Positions 13,601-28,600 of a DNA stretch of 64,000 bases are shown here, one piece after another (position 1 is the stretch's first letter; the number at the start of each line of letters is the position of its first letter). A program made the position numbers and the translations under genes. The DNA lies in assembly GCF_011397635.1 (NCBI RefSeq), contig NC_064756.1, forward strand, positions 21,878,907 to 21,942,906. The letters are read 5' to 3'. This DNA comes from Epinephelus fuscoguttatus (lineage: Eukaryota > Chordata > Actinopteri > Perciformes > Serranidae). The notes beneath the pieces were generated by a model. It ran no database searches and had not been told where the DNA came from. It worked only from the letters and a program-made list of their open reading frames with translations.

Positions 13601-16600
13601 TGTTTGTCAGACACTGTACATTGTCATGACACACCAATTCCTTGGCTTGCGCTTGAGATTAAAACACCCTCAAATGTGGAACTCTATGTTTGAGCCTCTC
13701 TTATTTTAAGAATCCCATGAAAAGAGCTGACTTGTTCCTTCAGTACCAACAAGTATTGTCTGTTTAGTCAAAGCCTGATATACAGTGGTTAATTACTCCG
13801 CGCCAAAGAGCTCCTTTGATTTTTTAAAACTATTAAAAACACATAAACAAGCCCCACTGGGTGACATAGGTCTTTATTACAGTAAACATGGGTGCTGTAG
13901 TTTGTTAAGAGTCAGTCCCACACACACTATCCCGCTGTTGTAAATACTCACTGAAGCACTAAATGTGTATTAATACACAGCTGAAAATAGTCCCCAACAA
14001 ATGTATCATTTGATCCTGTTTAATGTGATGTTTGAATCCTTTATAAAAATTAAAGTATTTTGAAAAACCATTGGGCTTGGTTTGGTCTTTTCATGGGAAT
14101 TGTTGGCAATAAGAAAAATATAGACTAACACCAGCCTTATCCTTTGGCTACCATAGCAAAATGTGTGCAAAAACACGAGGAAAGGTTGGCTGCAGCGTAG
14201 CAATTTCAGAGATAGTGTATCAAAACGCTTCACTTCCACGGATCCATGATACAGAGTGAAGCAGAAAATTAGTCTGACCTCCAAAGAATGCCATTATTCA
14301 ACAAGGATGTGTGCTTTCTCCAGAACTGCATGTACTAAATATCGAAATGTTTCCCTCTAGTTACATATTAGCATCCCTGTCATGTAGTAAATATAGTACT
14401 CCTATCTGATACTGATTGGGTACCAGAAATGTGCTGATTGCAGGTGTTGGGGGAGAAGCTGGCAGGCTGTTTGTCTTCCAGGAGTTGGTTCAGTCTCTCT
14501 AGCAGAGGCAAAGCCATCTGCTGGAGCGAACCTACGACCTCCGCAGAAGGTCTGTGTCCACAGCACTGGAGCAGACCATATTCCTTGTACCAAAAGTTCC
14601 CACATAGTACTGCCTAGATAAACAAGAAGAGGGAGGTGGCTCAGAGTAACACAGCAGAGATAATCAAAATAAACATTTCTCAACTTCTTGATAACTCTCA
14701 GTGATTATATAATTGGGCCCAATTGGCTTTGATTGTTCATCTGAGATTTAGATGAACAGAGTGAATGGTGTAAAAAGTCAAACATACACTTCCCTGCATT
14801 ACATATTTAAGTTTGTTTATATTCAGTGTTATTTATGTGGTGTGTCTGTGTGTGTTTTGACCTGAGCAGTGTCGGCACGGAGCTGCGAAAGGTGTCTGAC
14901 AAAGTGCAGCGCGTTAAGAGCAGCCTCCAACTCTGTCTGTCTGGAACAACACCGCTCCCACAACTCTCTCTGTCTCAGCTCTCTGTCCTGGAGGAGGAAT
15001 AAACACAGGCTTGTGTGAGAAGAAGCATGAAGTCTTATTTACATTTAGATGACAGTGTTACAGAGTGCATCTCATAGCACCGGGCTGGCGTCAAAGTTCA
15101 ATTACCGGACTCTTTAGAGCTCCCTATAGTATCATGAGTCACATGCAATTGGCACTGGTGACATGAGAGGGAGCTGAACATCTGACCAAAGTGTATCAGT
15201 CATGAATTAAGCTACAGGGCCAAAAAAAAAAAAAAAACCCAGGAATGGATTACTCTAACCAGAGCATGGAGGGTTGTGGCCCAGTCTCCTCCATGTGTTG
15301 TCCATTTTTCTTTGTCTTGTTGCAGCTGCTCCATACAAACATCCACCTTATCAAGGCCCGACACGAGCTCTGAGTGCCAGACACACTGCTGATCCCACTC
15401 CTGCTCATCACCTATACACACAGACAGCAATGCACAGAGCCAACTCAAATAAAATATTGAACATTCAAATTATGTTAATTACTACACAACTGAAGGGTGC
15501 GATATGAGACACTGGCATGAAGTGTCTGTCTTTTGGCAAGTGATGAATATAACCACGGTGCGGGTCATGAGTGTAATTTCCCTCATGCTCTTCATTCTGC
15601 CAGCTTGCCAGACAATTTACCCTGTGTGAGTATGTGTAGTACATGCGGAGGCAAGATCAGAGCCAAGTGGGAGCGCTGAGCTGCTCTCCTCTGCGCCTCG
15701 GTCTGTGCTGAATCCTGCAGCTCCACGGCTGCTTCCTTCAGCTGTCTCCCTGACCACTGGACCTGCAGCAGAGTACACACCTATTCTTGGAATATGAAAA
15801 GTAGAGGCACATATTTGCATACTAAAAAATGGGAAACACACATGCACACACTCACACAGCGATATAGTGACTTTGCAGTTCGCCCTAAACCGATGCATAA
15901 ACTTGCAGTTCACAGCAGGATATGAAAAGCTTCTCTAGAATTACTTTCTAATGCTGTTTGCCACAGCATTCATACATCCCTTTATTCATTTCCAAATGTT
16001 CAAAAGGCTGATTCACTTTGAATTCCCCCTCCTATACTCAGAGGCCAGGCTATAGATGATATATACAACCAAAACAGGAAACTCCCCTCCGCTGACCTGA
16101 TAAGAGTTTGCTTCTGTGCCTCTAAAGAGACACTGGAATAGAGCTGAGTCCAGGTCAGAGACAAAATCTTCCTCCCGCTGCCTCTGTTGCTGCCAGTAAG
16201 TGTTTCGCACACACACTTCTCTCTGTAGCGCCTCTACCTGCCAGCAACAAAAGGAAGTGCATCAGGTGTACAGATTCAATATAAATGAATTCAGTGTGCT
16301 GCAAAATAAAATGTTTAAACAAGTAAAGACTTGAATAAGTTTGATCAAGTTTGCAAACTTGAATAATCAGGTAGAAAGTTGCATGGCTTTTGTTCTCTGC
16401 GGTCACACACTTCTCTCAGTTACTTCCCCACCTGCACACTATCAGTTTGGTCTGCCATTGTTAGCCAGTAGGAAGCTGTTACAGGTACAATGGTTTTCCT
16501 GGACACATCCAGCCTGGCTCCAACCACTGTGGCCAACACACCTGTCACTGGGTCAACAGTCTGTGATCCATAACGGATGGCCACCAGGCCTGTGAAGTGC

Positions 16601-19600
16601 AACAGCATAGACAACAAAAAGGGTACAACTTGTCTGATTCCGTACTCCTTAATAGAATTTAAAAGTGGATTCGATAAACTGTGTCGGGTGACTTGTGCAA
16701 TAGCTTGAGTTTCACAGTACAGTACCTTTACCTCCAGGGTCCTCCATAGTCCCTGCCAATGGTATAATAGTCCCAGAGACAAGGTCAGTCTGACATCCCA
16801 GCACAGGTACACAGAGACCAGACCCCACAGGGTCAGGGTACTCCAGCCCCAGCAGAGCTGGTACACACATATGTGAACCTGGGAGAGGCATCTCTCCTGG
16901 TGTGAATGATACAGGAGAGGTCAGAAGGTTAGAGTGGAGGAAACAAAATACGATACAGTACATATGTAGTTCTATTTACAGTTTTTACATTAACTTACTA
17001 TAGTGCTGTTTATTTAGCTAAGATATAACAACCTCTTAACAAAAGTAACTGCAAAAATCGGTAGCACTTTATAATACAGCCCGTGTCTTACGGCGTAACT
17101 TCCCGTGTCTGACGGCGTAACTCCCCGTGTCTTACGACGTAACTCCCCGTGTCTTATGGCATAACTTCCCGTGTCTTACGGCATAACTTCCCGTGTCTTA
17201 CCATATACTTATTGGGACTTTCATGGTAACTCTCTGACATCTACATGGCATTTTAGAGGAACCTGTTGTGTAGTTTCGCTTGTCTTACAGTAGACCTGCC
17301 GGGGTCTTACAGTGGAACTGCTACTGTCTTATGCTGTCACTCCCAGTGTCTTATAATGGAACTTCATGCGTCTTACCTTGCACTTACTGGGACTTCCCAG
17401 GTGACTCTCTGACATCTACCATGACATTTTGGGGGAGCCTATATGGTTTAGTTTCACTTATGACTTACAGTGTAACTCGCTATGTCTTACAGTAAACGTC
17501 TTACAGTCCAACTCCTTTTGTCTTACCATGTAGGCCTACTTATTAAAACTTATAACTATAAAATCAGATATGATTTACAGTTTTAAAATACGAAAATCAT
17601 ACTGCAATATGTAACCTGTTTAATCACACAGTGACAACTTCAGAGTTATAAAATATCTTTATTCTTTACCGCAGACACCTGGTACTTACATGCTAAGTGC
17701 CCAAGACTTCCTGTAAGTACCAGGGACCAGGCTGTATTGTAAAGTGCACACTGTTCACCCTTCCTTACCATGCAGGTACCTAGTACTTACACTCTAAGCA
17801 CCCGAGACTTCTGCTGTACCTACCAGGACTTTCCTGTAATTACCAGAGACCTACACTGTACTTATCAGGGACCGGGCTGTATTGTAAAGTGCACACTGTT
17901 TCCCTTCCTTACCATGCAGGTACCTGGTACTTACACTCATTGTGTGATTAAACAGGTTACATATTGCAGTATGATTTTCGTGTATTTTAAAACTGTAAAT
18001 CATATCTGATTTTATAGTTATAAGTTTTAATAAGTAGGCCTACATGGTAAGACAAAAGGAGTTGGACTGTAAGACGTTTTACTGTAAGACATAGCGAGTT
18101 ACACTGTAAGTAAGTGAAACTAAACCATAAAGGCTCCCCCAAAATGTCATGGTAGATGTCAGAGAGTCACCCGGGAAGTCCCAGTAAGTGCAAGGTAAGA
18201 CGCATGAAGTTCCATTATAAGACACTGGGAGTGACAGCATAAGACAGTAGCAGTTCCACTGTAAGACCCCGGCAGGTCTTAGAGGAGTTACGCCGTAAGA
18301 CACGGGAAGTTACACCGTAAGACACGGGGAGTTACGTCGTAAAACACGGGCTGTATTATAAAGTGCTACCCAAAAATAAATACAGACAGAACAAGGCACA
18401 TGTTACAGACATGATTGTGACTTCACGGCACATCTGGCAAAGCATATTGAACACTAAAAGGAGCAAAACTAAGAAGCAGATTATCGAGCAGAGCACACAT
18501 GACCACACGAACACAGCAGCTGAAATTATGCAGAGAACAAGATAAGCCTGTCATGAAGGGCAGATTGGCATCAGCCTTGAGCAGAGCGACAATGTTTCAG
18601 TGCTGACATAATTTGATTATTGATGTGTCAGGAGCTCAAACAACTAAAAAAAGACTCATAGACTCATATTAAACTAGCCAGTTTTGTGGGATGAAACAGA
18701 TTCGTCAAACTCATGGTCAAACAGCATTGTGGGTAATCTGATGTACTGTATGTCATGAGTTTTAATGTCTTTATCTTTTTGAGTTCACGGTATCTATGTT
18801 TGAAACAGAAGAGAATATGGATATGGGCTATATATAAGTGTAATATATGTGCCATTATAATGAGATTATGTGGGAGGAGCAGGCCACATGTTGAGTAACT
18901 GTGGAGGGTGGGTACTTATGACAACTAAAGGTCATATTAAAAGTGTTTGAGGTAAGAAAATGTCACCCTTCAGGCTCATGAAACCTTTTAAAAGTTAAAA
19001 CATACATATGTAATTTTATGCCTGAAAGCCTTTCTGTTCTCTGTAGAAGAAGGCACCTAAGGACACCATTTTGAAAATCTAAAGTACTTTATCTAACATA
19101 TTTTCAATCACAACCAAAGGTATGAAGAAGAAACAGATAACCAGTACAACAAACACAAAGTAGCACGTTCTTTTCACAGCAATGAGCAGATTTATGGCAT
19201 TAAAGCCAAGCAAAGATTAAAATGAAAAGGTATAAGTGGAAAAGTGGGGGGTGTTTGCTCCCTTAAACACAATAGTTTAGAGAAAAGCAGAAGATGGATT
19301 GGTCAGTGGCACAGGAAATAAAAGAGAGCACCTCATTTACAATATGGAAAGGAGGAGCAGGAAAGGACCACATTAGCACAGAGCACAGAAGGGGGATATT
19401 TTTAAAAAGTGACTTTGTGATGTATTGCCCTCGGGGGACAATTCAAATCCACACTCCCTTTCACTGGCATTTCCTCACCCAGAATGTCTCCATCCTGCTG
19501 CAGACCTACAGCCCAGTTCAGCAGGATACCCAACCTAGTCTGCAGCTGCAGCTGACAGTGCAGGCTCCTTCCCCAGGCCTGCTGGAGCTCCTTAGCTACA

Positions 19601-22600
19601 CTGAGGAGATTATCTTGTCGACCGCTCCCTCTCTCGCTGCCCTGGTGGTGCTGCAAAGTTTGGTCCGACCCCCACTCCTCAGTTAGTGGCTTTAGGAGCT
19701 CCAATACTTTGAACATCACTGCCAGAACCTAATCGAGAAGTTTAAATTCACTCAAGTTATTTTTTCTTTTTCATAGTATTCATTTATTACAGTAATAGTA
19801 AGCCTCTAGAAACAGCTCCTGAACAGACCTTGTGGTTTGATTACTTTCTCCACCGCTACTTTCAAGATCAAAAACTATTTTTGTGAACATGGCAAGATTT
19901 TTAGGTGCTTAGGAAACACTGGAAATTTAAACATCTACAGTTTCCTCTTGCTTGACACAGTCAAAAGCATCTAATCTAATCGAGCACCTTGCTGTCTAGA
20001 AGGGCCTGGTATCCTCCTGCGTTAGGCACAACTTGCCCAGCCCGTATGCTGGCCCCCCCTACTCTCACCATCCGCCCACTCAGAGGTTCGATGAAGGACT
20101 CGGCCAACAGAACTCCACCTACTGGCAGCACAGCTCCTACACAAACACACAGAACAAATTACTGAAGATAAAATAAACTCGACATGGGCTGTGCTGAAGA
20201 CTCAGCCGCAGCACTGACCTGTGACTGGATCTAGACTGACCCCAACAGTGAGCACAACGTTCCCCGTCCTGGAGTCCAGCATGGGGTAGCCAATCTGTAT
20301 CGGCTGAGGGAGGCGGGTGAGGGGACAGACATGCACCCCTCCCAGTGGGTAGACTAGTCCTGTCTGGGGGTGGATGGTTACAGCCAGAATGGGCACTGGG
20401 ACCCCTGTGTCTGGGTCTGCCATGGGGACACCCAGCTGCAGTCTCTGGCCTGGTTTGAGGCCTCTGAGCCGGGTGCTGGGCAGAGGCTGGTCTGAGTGGC
20501 AGGAGGTCGGGTAGGGAATGAAAGGAAGAAGAGGACTGTCCCACTTCCTGCTGTCTCCTGAGAAAAGCACAGTTTAATCTGTAAAAAAGACTCTTGAAAA
20601 TGTCAATGATCTGAGTGTTGCCCACTTAGCCACTTTCCATTTCAATTACTGATTTCTTCCACTTTTACAAATGCCTTTTAGGAAAACACAGAGAACGGGC
20701 ATGATAATATTAAATTACTTGTGATCATTTGGTATGCATAATCAGTTTTAAGAAATAAAAATCTAAAACACAGATGATAGAAATATTTTTCACAAAACTG
20801 TATTCTGGCAGTATTCAATTTCCCACGACACATGCACTTCCCAATACTAAACACAGGCCAGTCCATCACCTGCATAAATTTTTTGAGGAAAGCACAAGTG
20901 AGCAGTGTCAAAAATAACCAAAAAAAAAGTCCTGAATTGAGCAAAAAGCGGAAAAGAAGGAAACATCTGCTTCCTAAGATGAGACCACAACTGCAGAGAA
21001 AAAAGTTTTTGGTGTTGCAAAGCCAAGAGTCTAGAAAGGAGCTAATGTGTTTTTATGGGGTTGATATCAAAGTATTAACTAATGGATATTATTTAAAGGT
21101 GTAGGTGGTTTGAATTTTAGCTGCCATCAAACTGCACACCTAAGTGTTATTTTATATTGTGTATATTTGACCAGTTATCCAGTGTAAAGTATCAATGCAT
21201 CCCTTTTTCCTCTTTATCTGGTTCAATCATCCCTCAAACCCCACAAGCACTCATCATATCACCTGTGCATGAGTCAGTTGTGAACACTAGAGTAGAGCTT
21301 GCAGGATCATAGGCCACGTTGCCAGCTATGGGCATAACTCTGCCGGTCTGTGGGAGGACGAAGAAATCAGGTGGCACCGCCATGGTGTGGCCGCTGCTCA
21401 GCAGCATATGGCTGTAAGCATTTGGCCTTATGAGGCCTGTGACTGAATCACAGTCAAGTGCCCGACTGACACGCAGAGACCCATCAGGACCTGGAGAGAG
21501 GCAGAAAGACAGACTGTTAATTATTAAGCTGATGATTTAAGATGTTTTGAATGTGAGTCTAGTCACATGCTGGGTGGACAGCTTGTCACGCTGATTTCTG
21601 CTTAAATGGATCGCTGCAGTGTAAAAACTTGGATCAAGAAGAAAAGCATGTGTCTCCATCATTTTGGTACACCTCTAACCCTCCAACTGGTGCGATAGCT
21701 TTGTTTAAAATACCTATATTCCATTTTATGAGCTAACTGTTACACAAGAAATAATGTACCTAGTGTAGCAGGGGGACACTATAGGACCCAGGCAAAATTT
21801 AGCCAGTCAAGGTGAGAGCACCTGAGCTGTTAAGAGGCTCATGGAGCACAGGTGTGTCAGCCTCATTCATGATCTGTGATCACTCCTGTAGACATGCTTG
21901 GTCCTAACAGTCCAGGTGTAGTGCCAGAGGAAAGGCAAAGTGCTGATTGCCGTTTAATTTACATTATTTAATTTGGTGCACTGGGAGTTCACCTGTTGAG
22001 TTGTGGTGATATCATTTAGATTTGCTGTGGCACTGAGAGTAGTTTGGGTGTTTTTCTGTTGGAAAAAAGGGTTTATTTTGTGTGTAGTTTTGGTCATCCA
22101 TGTATAGTATACTTCAAGTGTATCAGCCTATAGATTGGTACACCACCCCTCTGCAGTAAGACACTTTAATTTTTAACTGTTGTTATAGTATTGCTGTTAG
22201 GGACCCTGAGTTTAATAAAAACCTGTTATGGCATTTTGACCCACACTGACTGTTGGCTTTGTTATTGAAGTTCACCTGTAGTTAAATGAAAGTTAAGGTG
22301 GGAGTTACACTAGAATGAGAGAAAACTCAATATATGGACTTGTGTGGGTGTAAAGTAATGCTGTGAAAGGTGTACTACCTGTAAGGAGGATACAAACCAA
22401 ATGTGTGCCTCTTTTTTTTCACTTAGACCACCTTGTTGTTGTTGTGCACATTTTTAGCAAAAGATGGTGCTGTTTCTCTAAGATTTAAGGATGGAGCTTT
22501 TGAAGGATGAAGGCCAGGCTGAGACAGGTGAAGGCCTTAACACGTGTCAGTCAAGAAGAGACTCACGTTGACCACAAAGATATTGCAACACAACAACAAA

Positions 22601-25600
22601 AAGAGGACCAACTATAACGTCTGGCTCCTATATAGCAGTGGTTCCCAACCACTTTGAGTAAACTGACAACCCCTGACTAAGTGAAACATGATATTTCATA
22701 TCATATTCAGTGCATTACAGTAACAATGCAGAACAGCTGGTAAACTTTACAATTAACCCAAATAGTGGATGCAATAGCTGTGGGAAGTTTGTGTAGAATG
22801 AGTGCTTTGGAGCAGATGATTTCCTGTGAATATTGCATCAAAGATTAATTTTCCTGGTATTTTTTCAAACTTTTTATACCATTCTCTACACATTTATTTA
22901 TTTTATTTATTTTTTTTGTTGTATTTCTAACAATTATTAATGCTTAATATGCTTCTTTTTCAACAGACTCAGTGTTTCCTTCTCTCTAAAGCTTGGTCAT
23001 TTTTCTGTTGGCTCTTTGGGTATTTTAACTGCCTACTTTACTGATGCTTTAAAAACAACAGTCTCATATAGTTTTCTTCACATAAATGAATGAAATGCTG
23101 AGATACAGGCCAATAATATATATGTTAAAAAAGTTTTGTTACACCCTTTAAAATCAAGAAGGCCTCATGTCCCCATGTGAAGCTTTGGCGACCCCTACTG
23201 GCAGTTGGGATCTCTAGGTTGGGACAGGTGTTGATGCCTTTTACATATCTGTGCCCAGCCAGGGGCCCATTGTCTCATTACCACCTATGTCCAACTCAGG
23301 GGTGTTGGACTCACCAAAGATGTGGTCCTTGGTCAGCACAGTTCCAGTGTCAGGGCAGAGCAGCTTGGCCCCTATACCCTCACCCAGAAACCCCCAGGCC
23401 CCCTGACGCTGGCACTCCGCTGACACCAGCTCTCCCATCTCATCCACCAGGGACGTTAGCCTCTGGATCAAACTGAACATGGGAAAGGAGAGATTGTAGA
23501 TGTAAGGGTATTTACTCTGTTCTGCTTGTTGTTTGTGACACTTCGCAAAGGGTAAATGGGAGCTTTACTTCTGCTGGTGGTTGCTGTTAATCTTGGACAG
23601 GAGTCTGGTGCATTCTCTGAGCTGGGCTGTGAGCACACTGTGGACCCTCTGCTGGGCCTGCTGCTCTCGCCTCAGCACCTGAAGAAAACAGCAGAGCAGT
23701 TTATGATCAGTCAATTTATTGATTAGTTATTGTGACTTGAACAAAACAAACAATTTGATGGCATCACTTCGGGCTTTAGGATTTTCAGAAATTCTGTAGA
23801 CCAAAGGATTAACTGACAGTTGTTAGTTGCAGCTTGAGAAAGATTCCTGTGTCTTTAAGATCTGTCTCGAACACATACATACACTGTCTCTTCATCTTTA
23901 CTGTCCTCTGTCCTTGTAATTAGAACAGATTGATTTAGTTTTTCCTCATTTTTTAATAATGTAATAATGGGAGATGCACAGATGGGAATGTAATGTAATA
24001 AAAACCTGCAGCTGGCTGTCGAGCAGAGTCCTCAGCTGTGACGCCAGAGTCTTCCGTCGCACCACCTCCCTCTCCACCTCCCTCTTCACCCTCTCATAGC
24101 CCTCCCCCATCCTCTCCTCAGTGATCAAGCGTGGGTGGAGGAGCTGCAGTTTCCCAAGCACTCCCTGATATAGCTCCTTCACCTGGATACACACAGACAC
24201 ACATATGAAAACAAAAAAATGACTGCCACATTGTTTTCATAAAATCGCAGTAATCAAATCGCACATCCGACCCCACGCCCATGCGGCTAGCACACATGTA
24301 ACACTGGTGAGACGTGCACGTTTGTGGGATGATCACGGGTGTGAGGTGTGCCATCTCTTTTTACATCTTTATCACCTCAGCTGTCCTGAGGGCTGTAACA
24401 ACAACCCCTGTCGACTACACTGCAGCCAACATTTTGGTGGCACAAACAGGAAGGACGCAGGAGAGACAACGGTGTGACAAAGAACAGAGGCGTCCCAATG
24501 TGACATCCAATATGTTTCAATACAGTTTAACCTTATGAGTGAAGAAGGGACAGTAGCAGGTGAAAAAGAAAAGGAGATAAAGATAAAAGCTGAGTTATTG
24601 GAAGGAACCTGTGCTTGTGAGAAATCAGGGTATGTGAAGTAGACTTAATAAGACAAGACAATATAAGATGGGCTGGATGAGAAATCAATACCACTGTCAT
24701 ATTTTACCATAATTACAAAGCTACAGCCAGCAGCTAGTTAGCTTATTTTAGCATAAAACAGCATGATCCTTTTCATTCCCACTCAACATATGTTGCAGGT
24801 TGGGCAGAAGCCCTGCGCATTACTAAAATGATGCCAGGGGCAGCGTTGCATGTTGACACAGAAGGGGTCAGTGGTACGAAAGGGTTTGGGGCTTTGTTCG
24901 CAGATGTTGCTTAAAAAAAACACCTGGCTTTGAGTAGCACAAACGCATGAACTATTCATAAAACAGTAATGTGAGAATGTGTAATATAGGCTATTAAGAC
25001 ATCAATTTGTTTGTAAAACAATCAAAAGGGGAGTTTCTGGTGTCCCAGGCATGGGAAGAAACTTCAGAGACTGATTACATGCATCATGTACTGAAAAAGA
25101 GGGGGTCAATTCTTTCACATAGTGTTATTTTTGCATATAAACTAAGAGCTACAGGCCTCGGTGGTGAGCTGTCCCAGCCGCGTGGTGACAGACAGACTCT
25201 GTTTGAGCAGCAGGCTATAGAAGGTGTTGCTGCTGAATGCCTCCAGATCCACCTGGTGCTCGTAATCCCAGAACTCCTCCAAGGTGTCTGCACAGACTGC
25301 TGTCGTGAGAGAGATACACAAAGAGACAGAGGGAGAAAGATGAGTAGAATATAACAAGAGTTACTGCCTCACGTTTGTATGCCTCCACAAACCTGTCAAG
25401 TGGCAGTTAGAGTTTACATCCATGTCTGTGAAAACATGGACGCTTCACACACATCTTCAACCTGGCAGCACAGAAGATCTGTACAATCAGCACAGTTTTA
25501 AAGTGAGCACACAAGATTAATGTCACCAAGTCAGTATCTGACCAAACGTCTCCCCTTGTGTTCCTAATTTACGACGTTGAGTAATGGCCAAAAAAAGTGA

Positions 25601-28600
25601 TTTTGCAGAACATTATGATGTCACAGTGAAGCTGACCTTTGACCTTTTGTCCAATGTCATCACTTCATCATGTCATCATCCTGTTAACCATTGAAATTTT
25701 GCTGTAATTGGCATAGGAATTTCTGAGTTATGGCAGAAATCATACATATATGTATATCATATCATTTTATACATAAGGTCTCAGTGACCTTGACCTTTGA
25801 CCCTTGACCAATAAATTCAGTTCATTCTTAAGTCCAAGTAGATATTTGTGCCAAATTTTAAGAAATTCCTTCAAGGGATCCTTGAGATGTGCCATTCACA
25901 ATAATGAGACAGACAAGGTCACAGTGACCTTGACCTTTGATCTTTGACCACCAAATTTTAACCAATTCATCCTTGAGTCCAAGTGGACATTTGTGCCAAA
26001 TTTGAAGGAAAAAAATGCTCCTGGGGTTCTTGAGATATCTCATTCAATAGAATGAGATGGATGCAGGGTCATATTGACCTCAACCTTTGACCTTTGATGA
26101 TCAAAATCTGATCAATTCAGTCATGTTGTGTGAAGAAATCAGTTATGTGAGAATGAGACCTGAGGACAGCCCAAAAGCAGCATTCCTCCAGCCATAGCTA
26201 TCTCTGGCGCAGTTATACATGGCACATCTCTCGAGGAGAACTTTTAAAAGCGAGCATGATGTGCTGCCTGAGGAAGACCAATGAGCTTGAAATGCCTCAC
26301 CTATCTGTCTGCATGTCATGGCACATACACTCTAATTTTTGTTGTGTGTTTTTTCTTAATGTATGCACATCAGAAGCTTTAATAAATCAATTCACTCTTT
26401 ACAGTACAAGCAAACACTTGTTTCTCTCCAGGCCATTTAAGAAGGCCCTATTTTTGGCCAAAAATGTTTGTTGTGGCGATTGCATAAAATGCGCCATCTC
26501 AAAATACAGTAATCTGAGGGGATTTCCTAAGTCCTGTGACATTTGGACTGTTGTCATTCTTATTGTTTGTCACTGCACGTGATGTCAGGAATGTTACAAG
26601 AGCCTTTTCAACAGTAATTGGTCGGGTGGGAGCAACACCCCCAGGTCACTGTCAGTGTTACATAAGAAGCCACAAGGGTCTTCAAAGACCAACAATGTAT
26701 CAGTGTGTTTCTGTGTATATGTAAGTGTGCTTGCATGTATGTGTGTGTGTGTGTGTGTGTGTTATGTGTGCACGCTGCGGCTGCATTCATTGACGTGCTG
26801 CAGATTATGTTTGAATGCAAGTTATGTAATATATTGGCCTTTAGGCTTTCAAATGAATGAGTTGAGAGGTCATGTGCATGTGTGTGTGCGTGTGTGTGTT
26901 TCTGCGAGAGTGTGTGTAGACCTGGTTGAATGGAGTCTTGTGTCATTCTGGCTTGATGGTTTCGGTGAATCTTCCTAAGTGAGATCACCCTTGATCCTTT
27001 GGATGAGTAGTCGTCCATGTGGTAGGCCAACTGCAACAAGCGATACCGTGCTCTGATTGGCTCCTTCTCAGGCCATCCATACTCACGGAACAGGATCTTC
27101 ACATGAGATTAGGCATGGGATGACATGTAAATTTTATTAATACAATTAAATAATGATGATTCCCAATATTATCCCGATATCTTGAATCAGTCTTAAAAAG
27201 TAATGGAAATTCTCCATGATCAAAAGCCTTGCAATGTATTTGTGTTCTGTGTATGTTCACTAACCAGCAGTGTAACACATGAACAGAGGATGACCACAGC
27301 TCCAAATAGCAGCCCTCCCGTCACCAGCCAATCTGGCCTCAGTAACAGGTTGCGTCTCCTGCTGATTCCCACCCTGGTAACATGACGAGGTATGGTGGGG
27401 AAGAAGGGACCAGGCTCGTAACACTGGCCGCCTGCAGGCATCACCCGCACATACTGAGTAAGAAGAGTTAGAGAGCAATAAGAGGGGGGATATGTGACAG
27501 TAGTTTAATTATCCAGATGTTGTAAATTCACATATATGTTAGAATTTGCTTCACAAAGACCAAAATTAAGGAATTTGTAATGTAAGATGTGACGTAAGGA
27601 TCAAGAATAGACCAAGATGTGGAAACTTAAAGACACCCTGTGACATGTTTGACCCCTTGCAAACCATGTAAAGAGAATGCAGGGAGGACTTGGCAGACAG
27701 GTACATTGGTACAAGTACTTTATCTTCAGGAAAGCAGTAAGGAATACTCAATGCATTTAGTGTGGAATTTTGGATGTAAGGTGGCGGACTTCCCCCTATG
27801 TCCATAACCTTGACGTCATCCTCGATCAAACCCTCTCCTTTGACCAACATATCAAACACATCACCATAACAGCCTTCTTCCATCTCAGAAACATTGCCCA
27901 ACTCCGTCCAAACCTTTTCTTTTTCAGCTGTAGAGACCCTCATTCATGCATTCATCACTTCCAGACTTGATTACTGCAATAGTCTCCTCTACAGTTCATC
28001 ATCCAAAACTCTCAAGAAACTACAATATATCCACAATTCAGTTGCTCGTCTTCTCACACACTCTCACACCCGTGACCACATCACCCCCATCCTGATGAAA
28101 ATATGAATTAAGATTCTGTTACTGCGTTGCCTACTTCTCACCTAAAATGTTTTCAGAAACATATTTTGGCTCACTGTTAAACTGTAATTCAAGATTGATA
28201 GATACCAGCTAGCTGCCATTTTGTTTCCTGTGGGCAACGGCCAAGCTCGCATTACATCACTCACCAGCAGGAGCTTTTATTGCACACAGTGCATTCTGGT
28301 AGTTGTAGGTTTTCTACCTTCTGAGCAAAAGCAATACCACAGACCTTTTCCTCTGTGATTTTTTAGTCATATAGCACCAGTATCAATAGTATTTGCATCC
28401 TTCTACTGCAGACAGCCCTGTTTTATAAAGAGATCATCTTTCCAAACACTTCTTTAATGCTTATGTTATTCAAATTTAGTTACCATGTGTTTGTGCCGAT
28501 GGCTGCTCAGTGTAAAAACATAAACTCCAGGCTGGCTAAACACCACCGCAAAGAAGCTGGGAGGAGTCCAAGACAGAGTCAGCTCTTCTGTGAGCTGTCT

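Noticed and set aside
17280-17495. 71-codon ORF with an almost identical minus-strand ORF at 18079-18303
   Set aside because: Mirror copies produced by the inverted arms of the foldback element.
20137-20625. 162-codon minus-strand ORF rich in Pro, His and Arg
   Set aside because: Wrong frame of exon 16 of the large gene; the phase-matched frame gives the D-P-x-T-G repeats.
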